Source of the DNA: Chloroflexota bacterium
GTDB taxonomy: Bacteria; Chloroflexota; Anaerolineae; UBA1429
Reading direction: 5' to 3'
DNA: 64,000 nt
NCBI GenBank assembly: GCA_019873625.1
Contig: JAIOAW010000001.1
Coordinates: 1-64,000 of the forward strand
Shown in pieces: positions 1 through 11,317 of this stretch. Within the stretch, counting starts at the first letter, position 1; every line of letters begins with the position of its first letter. The notes under the pieces were generated by a model, which searched no databases, was not told the origin of the DNA, and worked only from the letters and a program-made list of their open reading frames with translations. Both the position numbers and the translations under genes were made by a program.

Positions 1-437
1 TCTGCCATACGATGCGTGTCTTCACGTCTCTTGACCGCATTCCCCGTATTTTGCGCCGCATCCAAGAGTTCGCTAGCCAACTTTTCTGGGAAGGCCTTGC
101 CCGAACGGCTCCGCGCCGACTGCAGGATCCATCGAATGGCCAAAGACGTCCGGCGATGGGGCGGCACCTCCACGGGAACCTGATAGGTAGCCCCACCCAC
201 GCGCCGCGGCCTGACCTCAATGACCGGCGCCACATTGCGGAGAGCCTGCTCAAAGACCTCTAGCGGGTCTTTGGAGGTTTTCGCAGCGACAATCTCAAAG
301 GCATCATAGACCAGGCTTTCCGCCAGGCTCTTTTTGCCATTTTTCATCACATTATTGATAAAGGCCGCCACCGTCTCGCTATTGTATTTACGATCGGGCG
401 CGATAACCCTTCGAGGTGGCCGATACCGTCTCGGCAT
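1..437 (-). CDS. rpsG: 30S ribosomal protein S7 (partial, C-terminus beyond window)
   Basis: Not in the ORF track because it runs off the left edge. It was read on the minus strand from the ATG at 437 and gives 145 residues beginning MPRRYRPPRRVIAPD, with the S7 signatures VMKNGKKSLAE near residue 31 and GGATYQVPVEV near residue 81. S7 nucleates assembly of the 30S head and binds 16S rRNA near the decoding and exit sites. Family length is about 156 residues, so only about a dozen C-terminal residues are missing. A clear Shine-Dalgarno (GGGAGGA) lies just upstream of the ATG. It follows rpsL by about 50 bases, the usual str-operon order; fusA would be expected next, outside the window. Confidence 0.97.
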   Translation of the reverse strand, partial: MPRRYRPPRRVIAPDRKYNSETVAAFINNVMKNGKKSLAESLVYDAFEIVAAKTSKDPLEVFEQALRNVAPVIEVRPRRVGGATYQVPVEVPPHRRTSLAIRWILQSARSRSGKAFPEKLASELLDAAQNTGNAVKRREDTHRMA

Positions 438-485
438 GCTAGATCCTCCCTGCCCTTACAACGTCTCTTGAACCGATAAAGGACG

Positions 486-932
486 CTACTTCCTGCGTTG
501 CTGCGGCTGAGCGCCCTCTTTGGGCTTTTTGGTGCCATACTGCGAACGCCCATGCCCACGGCCCTCTACGCCGGCCGCATCCAGGGCACCACGGATAATC
601 TGGTAGCGAACGCCCGGCAGGTCTCTCACGCGCCCGCCGCGCACCAACACCACCGAGTGCTCCTGCAGGTTATGCCCCTCGCCTGGGATATAGGCCGTAA
701 CCTCCACCCCGCTCGACAGGCGAACGCGCGCGATCTTGCGCAAGGCCGAGTTGGGCTTCTTGGGCGTCATCGTGCGCACCTGAGTGCATACACCGCGCCG
801 CTGAGGCGCCCCCTTGCGAGATTGCTTCATAATCCCCTTGAGGGAGTTGTAAGAATAACTCAGGGCCGGCGCCTTGGATTTATGGGTTTTCGGTTTGCGT
901 CCTTTGCGAACAAGTTGATTGATAGTCGGCAA
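486..932 (-). CDS. rpsL: 30S ribosomal protein S12
   Basis: Protein of 148 residues, [20 protein letters not shown]..., with the S12 hallmarks [11 protein letters not shown] (residues 57-66) and [18 protein letters not shown]12 controls decoding accuracy at the A site and is the classical streptomycin target region. The ORF track extends it to 1160, but the family N-terminus MPTINQ starts at a TTG codon at 932, preceded by GGAGGG with 5-base spacing, so TTG is the start. It has the extra N-terminal segment (about residues 24-42) typical of Gram-positive S12. Residue 103 is Arg in [11 protein letters not shown], where E. coli and Mycobacterium have Lys88. It lies between rpoB and rpsG on the same strand. 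Confidence 0.97.
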   Translation of the reverse strand: MPTINQLVRKGRKPKTHKSKAPALSYSYNSLKGIMKQSRKGAPQRRGVCTQVRTMTPKKPNSALRKIARVRLSSGVEVTAYIPGEGHNLQEHSVVLVRGGRVRDLPGVRYQIIRGALDAAGVEGRGHGRSQYGTKKPKEGAQPQQRRK

Positions 933-1052
933 ACTGACCCTCCTTACACGGTCTCCAAAACGGCTGAACTCACGAACGCGGATTATACCATCCTCAAGAT
1001 ATTCTGTCAAAGCAACGTATAGGCACTGATGGCGATGATGCGCATAGACACA

Positions 1053-1096
1053 CATTGGGGTTTTGTGCGCCGTGCGGCCTTCACAAAACCCCAATG
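1053..1096 (-). terminator. 15-bp perfect inverted repeat between rpoB and rpsL
   Basis: CATTGGGGTTTTGTG and CACAAAACCCCAATG pair perfectly over 15 bp around a 14-base loop, starting 19 bases after the rpoB stop. No U-run follows on the minus strand, so it may be an mRNA 3'-end or processing hairpin or a partial attenuator rather than a standard intrinsic terminator. Its place would let it change the ratio of rpoB to rpsL-rpsG expression. Confidence 0.6.
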
Positions 1097-1114
1097 CCCC
1101 ATCTAACGCTGACC

Positions 1115-5053
<3,939 letters not shown>

Positions 5054-5159
5054 AACACGCTCCTTATCGCAAAGGCTAGTGAAAAATTACCAGCCGACGC
5101 AACCGTGTCCTGGGTCGAGCCAACCCTATTCAAAAGGAAACGCCCTGGCACAACGAAAC

Positions 5160-5192
5160 GTCACCTTGCTTGACCGTTCTTTGCAAGGTGAC
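5160..5192 (-). promoter_or_regulatory. Hairpin in the rpoB leader
   Basis: GTCACCTTGC and GCAAGGTGAC form a perfect 10-bp stem with a 13-base loop, inside the roughly 250-base untranslated leader between the rpoB promoter and its start codon. The base of the stem is followed in the transcript by GUUUCGUU, a weak U-rich stretch. It could attenuate rpoB transcription or bind a regulator. The function is inferred only from position. Confidence 0.4.
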
Positions 5193-5317
5193 CCGCCTAT
5201 GCCAAGGACATTGAACAGGGTACAACCGTCCTATGCTCGAGGTGCTGAATACAAGGTCTTGCTATCTTGGTGGATGCCCCCGCACCGGCCAATGTACGTG
5301 GGGATTTGCGACTTTCC

Positions 5318-5345
5318 ATCATACCACATTTGACCGTCGTGTCAA
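5318..5345 (-). promoter_or_regulatory. Sigma-70 type promoter for rpoB
   Basis: On the minus strand TTGACA (5345-5340), a 16-bp spacer, then TATGAT (5323-5318). Predicted start of transcription is near 5311, about 257 bases before the rpoB start codon. Confidence 0.75.
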
Positions 5346-5450
5346 ATTTCACCTGTCCTTGCGCCAAAAGATCGTTACCCGCCATTGATAAAGCCAATGG
5401 CCAGGACACATAGGTCAGGAGCACCGCCCTCCCGGCCCGCACGCGAGGCC

Positions 5451-5490
5451 CCCCTCACCCTGGCCCTCTCCCACTCTAGGTGGGAGAGGG
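5451..5490. repeat. REP-like palindromic repeat, copy 1
   Basis: Contains CCCTCACCC followed by CCCTCTCCCAC and GTGGGAGAGGG, a GC-rich hairpin with the conserved TGAGGG flank in inverse orientation to the two copies that follow. The same core recurs at 5525, 5628, 55487 and 55642. Non-coding. The 5054-5741 gap holds the rpoB promoter and leader, these repeats and the kinase promoter; I see no gene in it. Confidence 0.75.
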
Positions 5491-5524
5491 AACCCCGCAT
5501 AGCACGCGCCTCGCGCTCCGATTT

Positions 5525-5564
5525 CCCTCTCCCACATCACGTGGGAGAGAGGTTGGGGTGAGGG
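5525..5564. repeat. REP-like palindromic repeat, copy 2
   Basis: CCCTCTCCCAC...GTGGGAGAG hairpin followed by GGTTGGGGTGAGGG. Same family as copies 1 and 3. Confidence 0.75.
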
Positions 5565-5574
5565 CCAAACACCC

Positions 5575-5622
5575 GGAGCGCGGGCCTCCTGGCCCGCACG
5601 CGAGGCGGGAGCCTCGCGCTCC
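5575..5622. repeat. Second palindromic repeat type (GGAGCGCGGGCC...)
   Basis: Two small hairpins in a row, GCGGGCC-GGCCCGC and GCGAGGC-GCCTCGC, bounded by GGAGCG and CGCTCC. It recurs at 9351-9399 and, shortened, at 55591-55630. It sits between two copies of the CCCTCTCCC family, so the two types tend to travel together. Confidence 0.7.
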
Positions 5623-5627
5623 AATTT

Positions 5628-5670
5628 CCCTCTCCCGCGCCAGCGGGAGAGGGGCTGGGGTGAGGGTCTT
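5628..5670. repeat. REP-like palindromic repeat, copy 3
   Basis: CCCTCTCCCGC...GCGGGAGAGGGG followed by CTGGGGTGAGGGTCTT. This is almost the same sequence as the 3' part of the 104-bp repeats near 55.5 kb, 50 kb away. Confidence 0.75.
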
Positions 5671-5679
5671 CACGCCCCC

Positions 5680-5708
5680 TTGCCAACGCGCACAACCCCT
5701 TTTATACT
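5680..5708 (+). promoter_or_regulatory. Promoter for the GAF/PAS kinase-like gene
   Basis: TTGCCA, 17-bp spacer, TATACT. Predicted start near 5715, 27 bases before the ATG at 5742. Confidence 0.65.
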
Positions 5709-5741
5709 ATCCGCACTTAGTTCCCTTGCACTCGGAGCCTT

Positions 5742-7409
5742 ATGGCAAAACTCGGTCGTCCACTCCTTGCACTCGGCCTCGTCGGCCTCGCCCTCTTGGC
5801 GGGGCTGGAAGTGATCCTCCTTTCCGGCGGCATTTTGGCTTGGCCAGTGTGGGCACTTTTCGGCCTCACCGTTCTGTGGTTCGGGGTTATGGCCTACCGC
5901 ATAGCCCTCCTCCGGCGCGAACTCGCCCTTCGCGAGCGCCTGCTCAAAATCGGCCGCGAACTCGCCTCGCTGCGCGAGGGGGGCGAACTCCTCGACCGCC
6001 TGGTGGAGGCCATCGCCCAACTCATCCCCCAGGCCGATAAATGCGTCATCCACCTCCTCGGCCCAGGGGGGAAGCGCCTCTTCCCCCGCTACACCACTGC
6101 GCCCACGCCCGGCCCCTCTATGGGGATGCCCGCCGATCAGGGCATCGCCGGCCAGGCCCTCAAAGAGCGCCGCGCCATCTGCGTGGATGACGTCACCAAA
6201 GAGCCGGCCTTTCTTCCGCTCAGTTCTGGCAGCGACCTGCGCGCCCTTTTGGTGGCGCCCTTTTACGTGGCCGAACAGCCCCTGGGCACGTTGAGCCTCA
6301 ACAGCCGCGTCCCGGGCGCCTTTTCGGCGCGCGATGTCGAGATCGTCTCCATCTTGGCCGGGTTCGCCTCGAACGCCTTTTACCAGAGCCGCGCCCTTGC
6401 CCAAGGGCAACTGCAATCCAACCGACTGGCCGCTATGGTGGACCTTTTGGATGACGGCCTCCTCATCCTGGACGAGGCGGGGCGCATCCTGCAACACAAT
6501 TTGGCCCTTACGCAGATCATCGGCCTGGGCGCGCGAGACCTGACCGGCCTCTCGCTGAACGACGCCTCTTCCGATGAGGCCCTGCGCCGCCTGGCTGCCC
6601 TGGTCAGCGCGTTGGATTCCACCCCCGAGCGGGGCGTTCAACGCCTTTTGGCGCTTGAGGGATCGCCCTCCCGCCGTTTGCGCGTCACGCGCACGCCCTT
6701 TACCGACCGCGATGGGAACCGCCTGCAGATGATCGCCCTGCGCGACGAGAGCGAGCACGCCGCCCAACTCCAGGCCCAGCAGTCGCTGGCCACCGCGGCG
6801 GGCCTGGAACTCTGGGCGCTCCAACAGCGCACCCTGGAGGGCACCCCGCAAGAGGCCCCCGCCTTGGCTGCGGCTATGCGCCGCCTGGCGGCCAACCTGG
6901 CCGACCCCTGCCTCCTCGATGGCGACCCAGCGCACCTCCAGCGCGAACCGGTGGACCTTTCGGCGCTCTTACTGGAGGTATACCGCCGCTTCGGGCAGAT
7001 GGTGGACGTCTCCACCGGGCTTCTCGCCATCAAATGCCCCGACGAGGTGCCCCTCATCTTGGGGGATGCCGAGCGCCTGTCGCGCGCTTTGCTCTGTTTA
7101 CTTGGGAATATCGCCCACCGCGCGCGGGAGGATACCGAGGCGACTCTACGCGTGACGGTGGAAGGGGATATGCTCGCGCTATCGCTAGAGGATACGGGGG
7201 CGCCTATCCCCCCTGAGGAGCGCGCGCGCCTCGTGAGCCATCGTTTTACGCTCGGCCAGGCCCTCCCCACAGGCCCCGCCGGCACGGGGTTCGATCTCTA
7301 CGCCGCCAAGCGGCTCATCGAGGCCCACGGCGGGCAGATGTGGATGCCGGACCCCCCGCCGGGGCTGACGCAGTTCCGCATCCTGCTGCCCATCGCCGAG
7401 GTCGCCTAG
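5742..7409 (+). CDS. Membrane-bound GAF-PAS sensor with kinase-type ATPase domain
   Basis: 555 residues. Two hydrophobic segments (about 7-25 and 30-50) are followed by a GAF domain (about 64-205), a PAS domain (about 225-340, MVDLLDDGLLILDEAGRIL) and a HATPase_c-like domain (about 415-550) with GDAERLSRALLCLLGN, LEDTGAPI and GTGFDLYAAKRLIEAHGG. The region where a HisKA helix should lie (about 340-400) has no recognisable phospho-acceptor H-box, and the G2 box reads GTGFDL rather than GTGLGL. It may be a degenerate kinase or act through a partner. Its stop codon shares a CTAG with the convergent mobA-like gene. Confidence 0.75.
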   Translation: MAKLGRPLLALGLVGLALLAGLEVILLSGGILAWPVWALFGLTVLWFGVMAYRIALLRRELALRERLLKIGRELASLREGGELLDRLVEAIAQLIPQADKCVIHLLGPGGKRLFPRYTTAPTPGPSMGMPADQGIAGQALKERRAICVDDVTKEPAFLPLSSGSDLRALLVAPFYVAEQPLGTLSLNSRVPGAFSARDVEIVSILAGFASNAFYQSRALAQGQLQSNRLAAMVDLLDDGLLILDEAGRILQHNLALTQIIGLGARDLTGLSLNDASSDEALRRLAALVSALDSTPERGVQRLLALEGSPSRRLRVTRTPFTDRDGNRLQMIALRDESEHAAQLQAQQSLATAAGLELWALQQRTLEGTPQEAPALAAAMRRLAANLADPCLLDGDPAHLQREPVDLSALLLEVYRRFGQMVDVSTGLLAIKCPDEVPLILGDAERLSRALLCLLGNIAHRAREDTEATLRVTVEGDMLALSLEDTGAPIPPEERARLVSHRFTLGQALPTGPAGTGFDLYAAKRLIEAHGGQMWMPDPPPGLTQFRILLPIAEVA

Positions 7410-8035
7410 GCGCGGGCCGATCGAACCGCTTCCTCCTCGGCCAAAAGGGCGCGGGCGTGCGCGAGGTCTTGCGGCGTGTTGATGTTGAAGAAGGAACGCC
7501 GGAGGGGGTCCAGCCTTTGGATGGTTTCCTCTTCCAAATAGCGCACCGCAAGGCCCTGCAAAAAGACGCTCAGCCGGCGTTCGGCGCGCCCCAGGGCGCC
7601 GTAAAGGCGATCGAGGCAGGTTTGGTGATAGAGCGCGTGGAGCGGTTCTAGGCCCACGTGCAGGCGAGGCACCACGGCCTGGCAGCCTTCGGCCAACTCG
7701 AGCATCGCTTCCACCACGGGCCGCTGGATGAAGGGCATATCGCAGCCCACCACGAGCACCCACGGCCAGCGCGCCGCCTGCAAGGCGGCGGCCAGCCCGG
7801 CGAGCGGCCCCTCGTAGGGGGCCAGGTCCTCTAGGAGTCGCGCCTCGGCTACCGCCAGGCCCTGCCCCCTCCGCACGATGACCAGCCGATCCTCGCCCAG
7901 CCAGGCCAATCGGCGCAGGGCGCGATCTATAAGCCGTTCGCCGCCCAGGCAAAGGCCGGCCTTTTCGCCGCCCAGCCGCAGGCCCTCTCCCCCAGCCAGG
8001 ATGGCTACGCTCACGCGGCCGATCTCCGCCCTCAC
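7406..8035 (-). CDS. mobA: MobA-like molybdenum cofactor guanylyltransferase
   Basis: 209 residues with the nucleotidyltransferase N-terminus VAILAGGEGLRLGGEKAGL (the GG...R.G..K loop), VVGCDMPF (metal-binding Asp) and the C-terminal NINTPQDLAHA typical of MobA. MobA transfers GMP from GTP to molybdopterin to make the bis-MGD cofactor. The track extends the ORF to 8527 over degV; the GTG at 8035 overlapping the degV stop as GTGA is a better start and gives normal family length. No other molybdenum genes are in the window, so a related sugar-nucleotide or other NTP-transferase role cannot be excluded. Probably translationally coupled to degV. Confidence 0.75.
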   Translation of the reverse strand: MRAEIGRVSVAILAGGEGLRLGGEKAGLCLGGERLIDRALRRLAWLGEDRLVIVRRGQGLAVAEARLLEDLAPYEGPLAGLAAALQAARWPWVLVVGCDMPFIQRPVVEAMLELAEGCQAVVPRLHVGLEPLHALYHQTCLDRLYGALGRAERRLSVFLQGLAVRYLEEETIQRLDPLRRSFFNINTPQDLAHARALLAEEEAVRSARA

Positions 8036-8913
8036 AGCCGAGAGGCCCCCTCGGGCACGTAGCACAGGCCCACCGTGCCCGGCCCGGAATGCACCATCAG
8101 CGCGGGAGAGAGGTCGCAAAAGAGGGTCTCGACGACGGGCACCCTTTCGGCCACCAGGGCGCGGAGCGCTTCGGCCTCTTCCAGCGCAGCGGCATGGGTG
8201 AGCGCCAGGCGAATGCCCTCGCCCCCCGGCACGGCCTCGGCCACGAGTTCGGCTATGCGCCGGTAAGCGCGCGGACGCGAGCGGGCCAGCCCCGCCAGGA
8301 CGATCTCCCCATCTTCCATCGAGATAATCGGCTTGATGTTCAAGAGCGCCCCCACGAAGTGTTGGGCGCGCCCAATACGGCCCCCCATATAGAGGTAACG
8401 CAGGGTATCCGCCGTTTGGAGCATACGCGTCACGGGGATCATCCTCTGCACCAGGGCGCACACCTCCTCCAGGGTTGCGCCCTGGGCGGCCGCTCGTGCG
8501 GCTTGCAGGCTCATCCAGCCATGGCACATCGAGACATTGCGCGTATCCACCACGCGGATTTCCACATCGGGCCGGTGTTGAAGGGCCATACCGCGCCCCA
8601 CCAAGGCCGCCTGGTAGGCGCCGCTTCCGCGCGAGGTCATATGGAGCGAGAGGATAGCCGGGGCGCGTTCCGCCGCCTGGAGATAGGCCGCCTCGTAATC
8701 GCCGGGGCCGGGGTTGGCCGTCTTGGGGAGTTCGGCCTCTTTGGGGAGGGAAGCGAGGTACTCGGCAAAGGCCTGTGGGCCGATATCCACGCCATCGCGC
8801 AGGGCCTGCCCCTGCACGTGCACATAATAGGGCACCACGATGATCCCATACTCGGCAGCCGCCCCTTCGGGCAAGCTGGCCACACTATCCGTCACCACCG
8901 CCACGCGCGCCAT
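8032..8913 (-). CDS. degV: DegV family fatty-acid-binding protein
   Basis: 293 residues. It begins with the family signature VAVVTDSVASLP, has LSLHMTSRGSGAYQAA (about residue 90-105), DTRNVSMCHG, and YLYMGGRIGRAQHFVGALLNIKPI, all diagnostic of DegV/FakB. These proteins bind one fatty acid, and in Firmicutes FakB delivers it to the kinase FakA. No fakA is visible here, but acpP is the upstream neighbour, which fits a lipid role. Two ATGs are adjacent (8916, 8913); spacing from GAGGAGGG favours 8913. A terminator hairpin lies between acpP and this gene, so it may depend on read-through. Confidence 0.88.
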   Translation of the reverse strand: MARVAVVTDSVASLPEGAAAEYGIIVVPYYVHVQGQALRDGVDIGPQAFAEYLASLPKEAELPKTANPGPGDYEAAYLQAAERAPAILSLHMTSRGSGAYQAALVGRGMALQHRPDVEIRVVDTRNVSMCHGWMSLQAARAAAQGATLEEVCALVQRMIPVTRMLQTADTLRYLYMGGRIGRAQHFVGALLNIKPIISMEDGEIVLAGLARSRPRAYRRIAELVAEAVPGGEGIRLALTHAAALEEAEALRALVAERVPVVETLFCDLSPALMVHSGPGTVGLCYVPEGASRL

Positions 8914-8934
8914 CATTCCCTCCTCTAATCAACA

Positions 8935-8972
8935 CACAAAAGGGATGCCGTGCCTTGCGCCTCGGCATCCCT
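8935..8972 (-). terminator. Intrinsic terminator after acpP
   Basis: AGGGATGCCG and CGGCATCCCT form a 10-bp stem, followed on the minus strand by TTTTGTGTG. Placed 26 bases after the acpP stop and just before the degV ribosome-binding site. Confidence 0.75.
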
Positions 8973-8997
8973 CATCTTCCTCAACGCCCCAGGCCCC

Positions 8998-9234
8998 CTA
9001 GCGGGCGCCGTGCTGTTCCAGATAATTCACAGCATCGGCCACCGTGGCGATCTTTTGCGCATCCTCATCCGAAATCTCGCCGCCGAACTCCTCCTCAAAA
9101 GCCATAATGAGTTCCACCAAGTCGAGCGAATCGGCCTCGAGATCCTCTCGGAAGCGCGCCTCCATCGTTACGCGGCTCTCATCCACCCCCAATTGATCGA
9201 CGATAATGGCCTTTACACGGTCGAAAACGGTCAC
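8998..9234 (-). CDS. acpP: Acyl carrier protein
   Basis: 78 acidic residues, [20 protein letters not shown]..., with the phosphopantetheine attachment serine in [18 protein letters not shown] (Ser36). It carries the growing acyl chain in fatty acid synthesis. The start is the GTG at 9234, preceded by the strong Shine-Dalgarno GGAGGGAGGG; the longer track ORF runs into upstream repeats. It stands alone behind its own promoter, about 38 kb from the fab genes of this window. Confidence 0.95.
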   Translation of the reverse strand: MTVFDRVKAIIVDQLGVDESRVTMEARFREDLEADSLDLVELIMAFEEEFGGEISDEDAQKIATVADAVNYLEQHGAR

Positions 9235-9264
9235 GGTCCCTCCCTCCTCGTGTGGTTTGGGGCG

Positions 9265-9293
9265 AGTATAGCACCGCCCAGCGAGCGCGTCAA
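9265..9293 (-). promoter_or_regulatory. Promoter for acpP
   Basis: TTGACG (9293-9288), 17-bp spacer, TATACT (9270-9265) on the minus strand. Predicted start near 9258, about 24 bases before the GTG. Confidence 0.75.
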
Positions 9294-9350
9294 TCCGCTC
9301 ACCCCTATAACACGCGGAAGAGGAGAGGGTTGCGCCCCAGCACGCCATCC

Positions 9351-9399
9351 GGAGCGCGGGCCTCCCGGCCCGCAGCGCGAGGCTCCCGCCTCGCGCTCC
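9351..9399. repeat. Second palindromic repeat type, copy upstream of acpP
   Basis: GGAGCGCGGGCCTCCCGGCC... to ...GCCTCGCGCTCC, nearly identical to 5575-5622. It contains GCGGGCC/GGCCCGC and GCGAGGC/GCCTCGC hairpins. It lies between the pilin terminator and the acpP promoter. Confidence 0.7.
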
Positions 9400-9461
9400 T
9401 CTTCGAAAAAGGTCAAGAGCGGACCTTATCTCCAGGTAGCCTCTAACACACGCCCCATTGT

Positions 9462-9493
9462 AAAAAAGAAAGGCGCCGAGAAGGGCGCCTTTC
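9462..9493 (-). terminator. Intrinsic terminator of the pilus cluster
   Basis: GAAAGGCGCC and GGCGCCTTTC form a perfect 10-bp stem with a 6-base loop, followed on the minus strand by TTTTTTAC. It closes the 18-kb minus-strand pilus region 25 bases after the pilin stop codon. Confidence 0.9.
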
Positions 9494-9518
9494 TTTAAAA
9501 AGAGGAGCTTCTAGCGAC

Positions 9519-9989
9519 TTAGTCCGGTGTGCAGATATAGTTGCCGTCGTCGTCAATGACGATCGAGGTATCGGCGTCGCCATCTACACCATCCGTGTCT
9601 TCCCCGCAACCATCCACCGTGCAACAGACCGTTGGCTCGTTACCGTCGTTCCACACTACTACGGACTGCCCCGGATAGCCCACGTCGGACCACGTGTAAT
9701 AGTACTTGGTCGCTCGCTTGAGGTACTGCCCTACTTCCGCAAAGGCAGCGTCATTGGGATTAATCTGCTTTGGCTCAGTAGTATTATCAGCCAAATTGAT
9801 AAGTGGTTGTTGCAAGGTGACATACGCGTTCAGGGCCGTCTCTACCGTCTCCCGCTCGGACTGCATCCCCCGCTTCATAGCCACCATCCGCAGGTTGCCC
9901 ACGCTCAGGGCCACAATGCCGATGAGGATGGCCAAAATGGCCAAGACGATCAAGAGTTCGATGAGGGTAAAACCACGTTCTTTACGCAT
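9519..9989 (-). CDS. Type IV major pilin / prepilin
   Basis: 156 residues with a class III prepilin leader, MRKERG then FTLIELLIVLAILAILIGIV. Cleavage by PilD is expected after Gly6, leaving N-methyl-Phe and Glu5 of the mature pilin. The rest is a small globular domain with three Cys residues in CCTVDGCG plus a fourth near the end (YICTPD), and an Asp-rich stretch (DTDGVDGDADTS) that may bind calcium as in GspG-type pseudopilins. It is the last gene of the cluster, has its own promoter-like sequence and good RBS (GGGAGGA), and is followed by a strong terminator, which fits high expression of the fibre subunit. Confidence 0.88.
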   Translation of the reverse strand: MRKERGFTLIELLIVLAILAILIGIVALSVGNLRMVAMKRGMQSERETVETALNAYVTLQQPLINLADNTTEPKQINPNDAAFAEVGQYLKRATKYYYTWSDVGYPGQSVVVWNDGNEPTVCCTVDGCGEDTDGVDGDADTSIVIDDDGNYICTPD

Positions 9990-10123
9990 CGTTGTCCTCC
10001 CTATATGAGATGGATTGCATCACAAAATCTTCCGCCCGCCGAGAACCCTTCCCTTTTTTGCCGATGTGCACCTCCTTCTCTCCCCCTATGGATAAACCGT
10101 TTGAACTCTTGAACTCTGCCGGC

Positions 10124-10132
10124 ATTCTAGCA
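10124..10132 (-). promoter_or_regulatory. Extended -10 promoter for the pilin gene
   Basis: TGC-TAGAAT on the minus strand (extended -10 form), with no good -35 at normal spacing. It overlaps a small inverted repeat AGCAC-N6-GTGCT. The implied leader is about 130 bases. The gap 9990-10191 holds nothing else I can recognise. Confidence 0.4.
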
Positions 10133-10191
10133 CGAAGGAGTGCTCCAATGCGTAAAGGTTACGTAAATATCCAGTAAGCCTCGTGTAAACG

Positions 10192-11295
10192 TTAGGCGGC
10201 AAGGCGCGTGCGGAGGTAATCGGGGTTCTGCGCCTTGCTCATCACCTCTTCCAAAGAGACCTTGCCCTTCTGGTAGAGTTCTTGCAGGGCTTGGTCGAGC
10301 GTCTGCATACCGTATTTTTGGCCCGTCTCAATGACGCCGGGGAGTTGGTGCGTCTTGGCATCTCGGATGAGGCTGCGCACGGCGGGCGTGGCCGTCATCA
10401 CCTCCACGGCGGGCACACGGCCGGCGCCGTCGAGGGTGGGGAGGAGGGTCTGCGAGAGCACCCCCTCGAGGATGCCCGCCAACTGCACGCGCACCTGCTG
10501 CTGTTGATGCGGCGGGAAAACGTCAATGATGCGGTCCACGGTGAGCGCGGCGCCGGCCGTATGCAAGGTGGAGAGGACGAGGTGGCCCGTCTCGGCCGCG
10601 GTGATGGCCGCCGCGATCGTCTCCAAATCGCGCATCTCCCCCACCAAGATGACGTCCGGATCTTGCCGCAGGGCGTGCTTGAGGGCCGTCGCGAAAGAAA
10701 GCGTATCCCCGCCCAACTCGCGCTGAGTGATGAAACAACGGTTATCGCGCAGAAGATATTCGATGGGGTCCTCGATGGTGATGATGCGCCGCGCCTCGCG
10801 CTGGTTCAAGTAGTTGATCATCGCCGCAAGCGTGGTGGATTTGCCACTGCCCGTCGGCCCGGTGACGAGGATCAACCCGCGCGGCTTGAGCACAAGTTCT
10901 TTGCAGATTTGGGGCAGGCCGAGTTCCTCGATGGAAGGCACCACGAAACTCAGCCGGCGCATCACGATGGTGATGGTGCCGCGCTGCAGGGCGATATTCA
11001 CGCGAAAGCGCCCTACGCCGCTCAGCCCGTAGGACATATCCAGTTCGAGTTCCTCGCGAAAGCGCCGGCGCTGTTCTTCGTTCGTCAACTCCTCGAAAAA
11101 GCGTTCCATATCCTCCGCGCCCACGATGCCGTACTCCATCTGCGGGCGCAGTTCGCCGTGGATGCGCAACACGGGCCGGCTCCCGGCCTTGAGGTGCAGG
11201 TCCGAGGCGAGTTTCTCGCCCGCAAGTTGCATCAGTTCCTGGATGTGCACCTCAGAAATCGGCTTAGAAACTCCCGAAACTCCGCTATCCGCCAT
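10192..11295 (-). CDS. pilT: Type IV pilus retraction ATPase PilT
   Basis: 367 residues, a PilT-class hexameric secretion ATPase. Visible are the N-terminal PAS-like region with SDLHLKAGSRPVLRIHGEL, Walker A GPTGSGKST (near residue 150), the Asp box TIEDPIEYLL, Walker B with GEMRDLETI, and the His box STLHT. PilT depolymerises the pilus and drives twitching. It lies 22 bases downstream of pilD in the same operon. The length is normal for the family. Confidence 0.93.
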   Translation of the reverse strand: MADSGVSGVSKPISEVHIQELMQLAGEKLASDLHLKAGSRPVLRIHGELRPQMEYGIVGAEDMERFFEELTNEEQRRRFREELELDMSYGLSGVGRFRVNIALQRGTITIVMRRLSFVVPSIEELGLPQICKELVLKPRGLILVTGPTGSGKSTTLAAMINYLNQREARRIITIEDPIEYLLRDNRCFITQRELGGDTLSFATALKHALRQDPDVILVGEMRDLETIAAAITAAETGHLVLSTLHTAGAALTVDRIIDVFPPHQQQQVRVQLAGILEGVLSQTLLPTLDGAGRVPAVEVMTATPAVRSLIRDAKTHQLPGVIETGQKYGMQTLDQALQELYQKGKVSLEEVMSKAQNPDYLRTRLAA

Positions 11296-11317
11296 GGCTA
11301 ACTTCCACCTTCGGAAA

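Noticed and set aside
5451-5670. Insertion sequence remnant
   Set aside because: No transposase fragment or terminal duplication seen; the elements are short palindromes.
5670-6935. Minus-strand ORF of 421 residues
   Set aside because: Antisense of the GAF/PAS gene; no family features.
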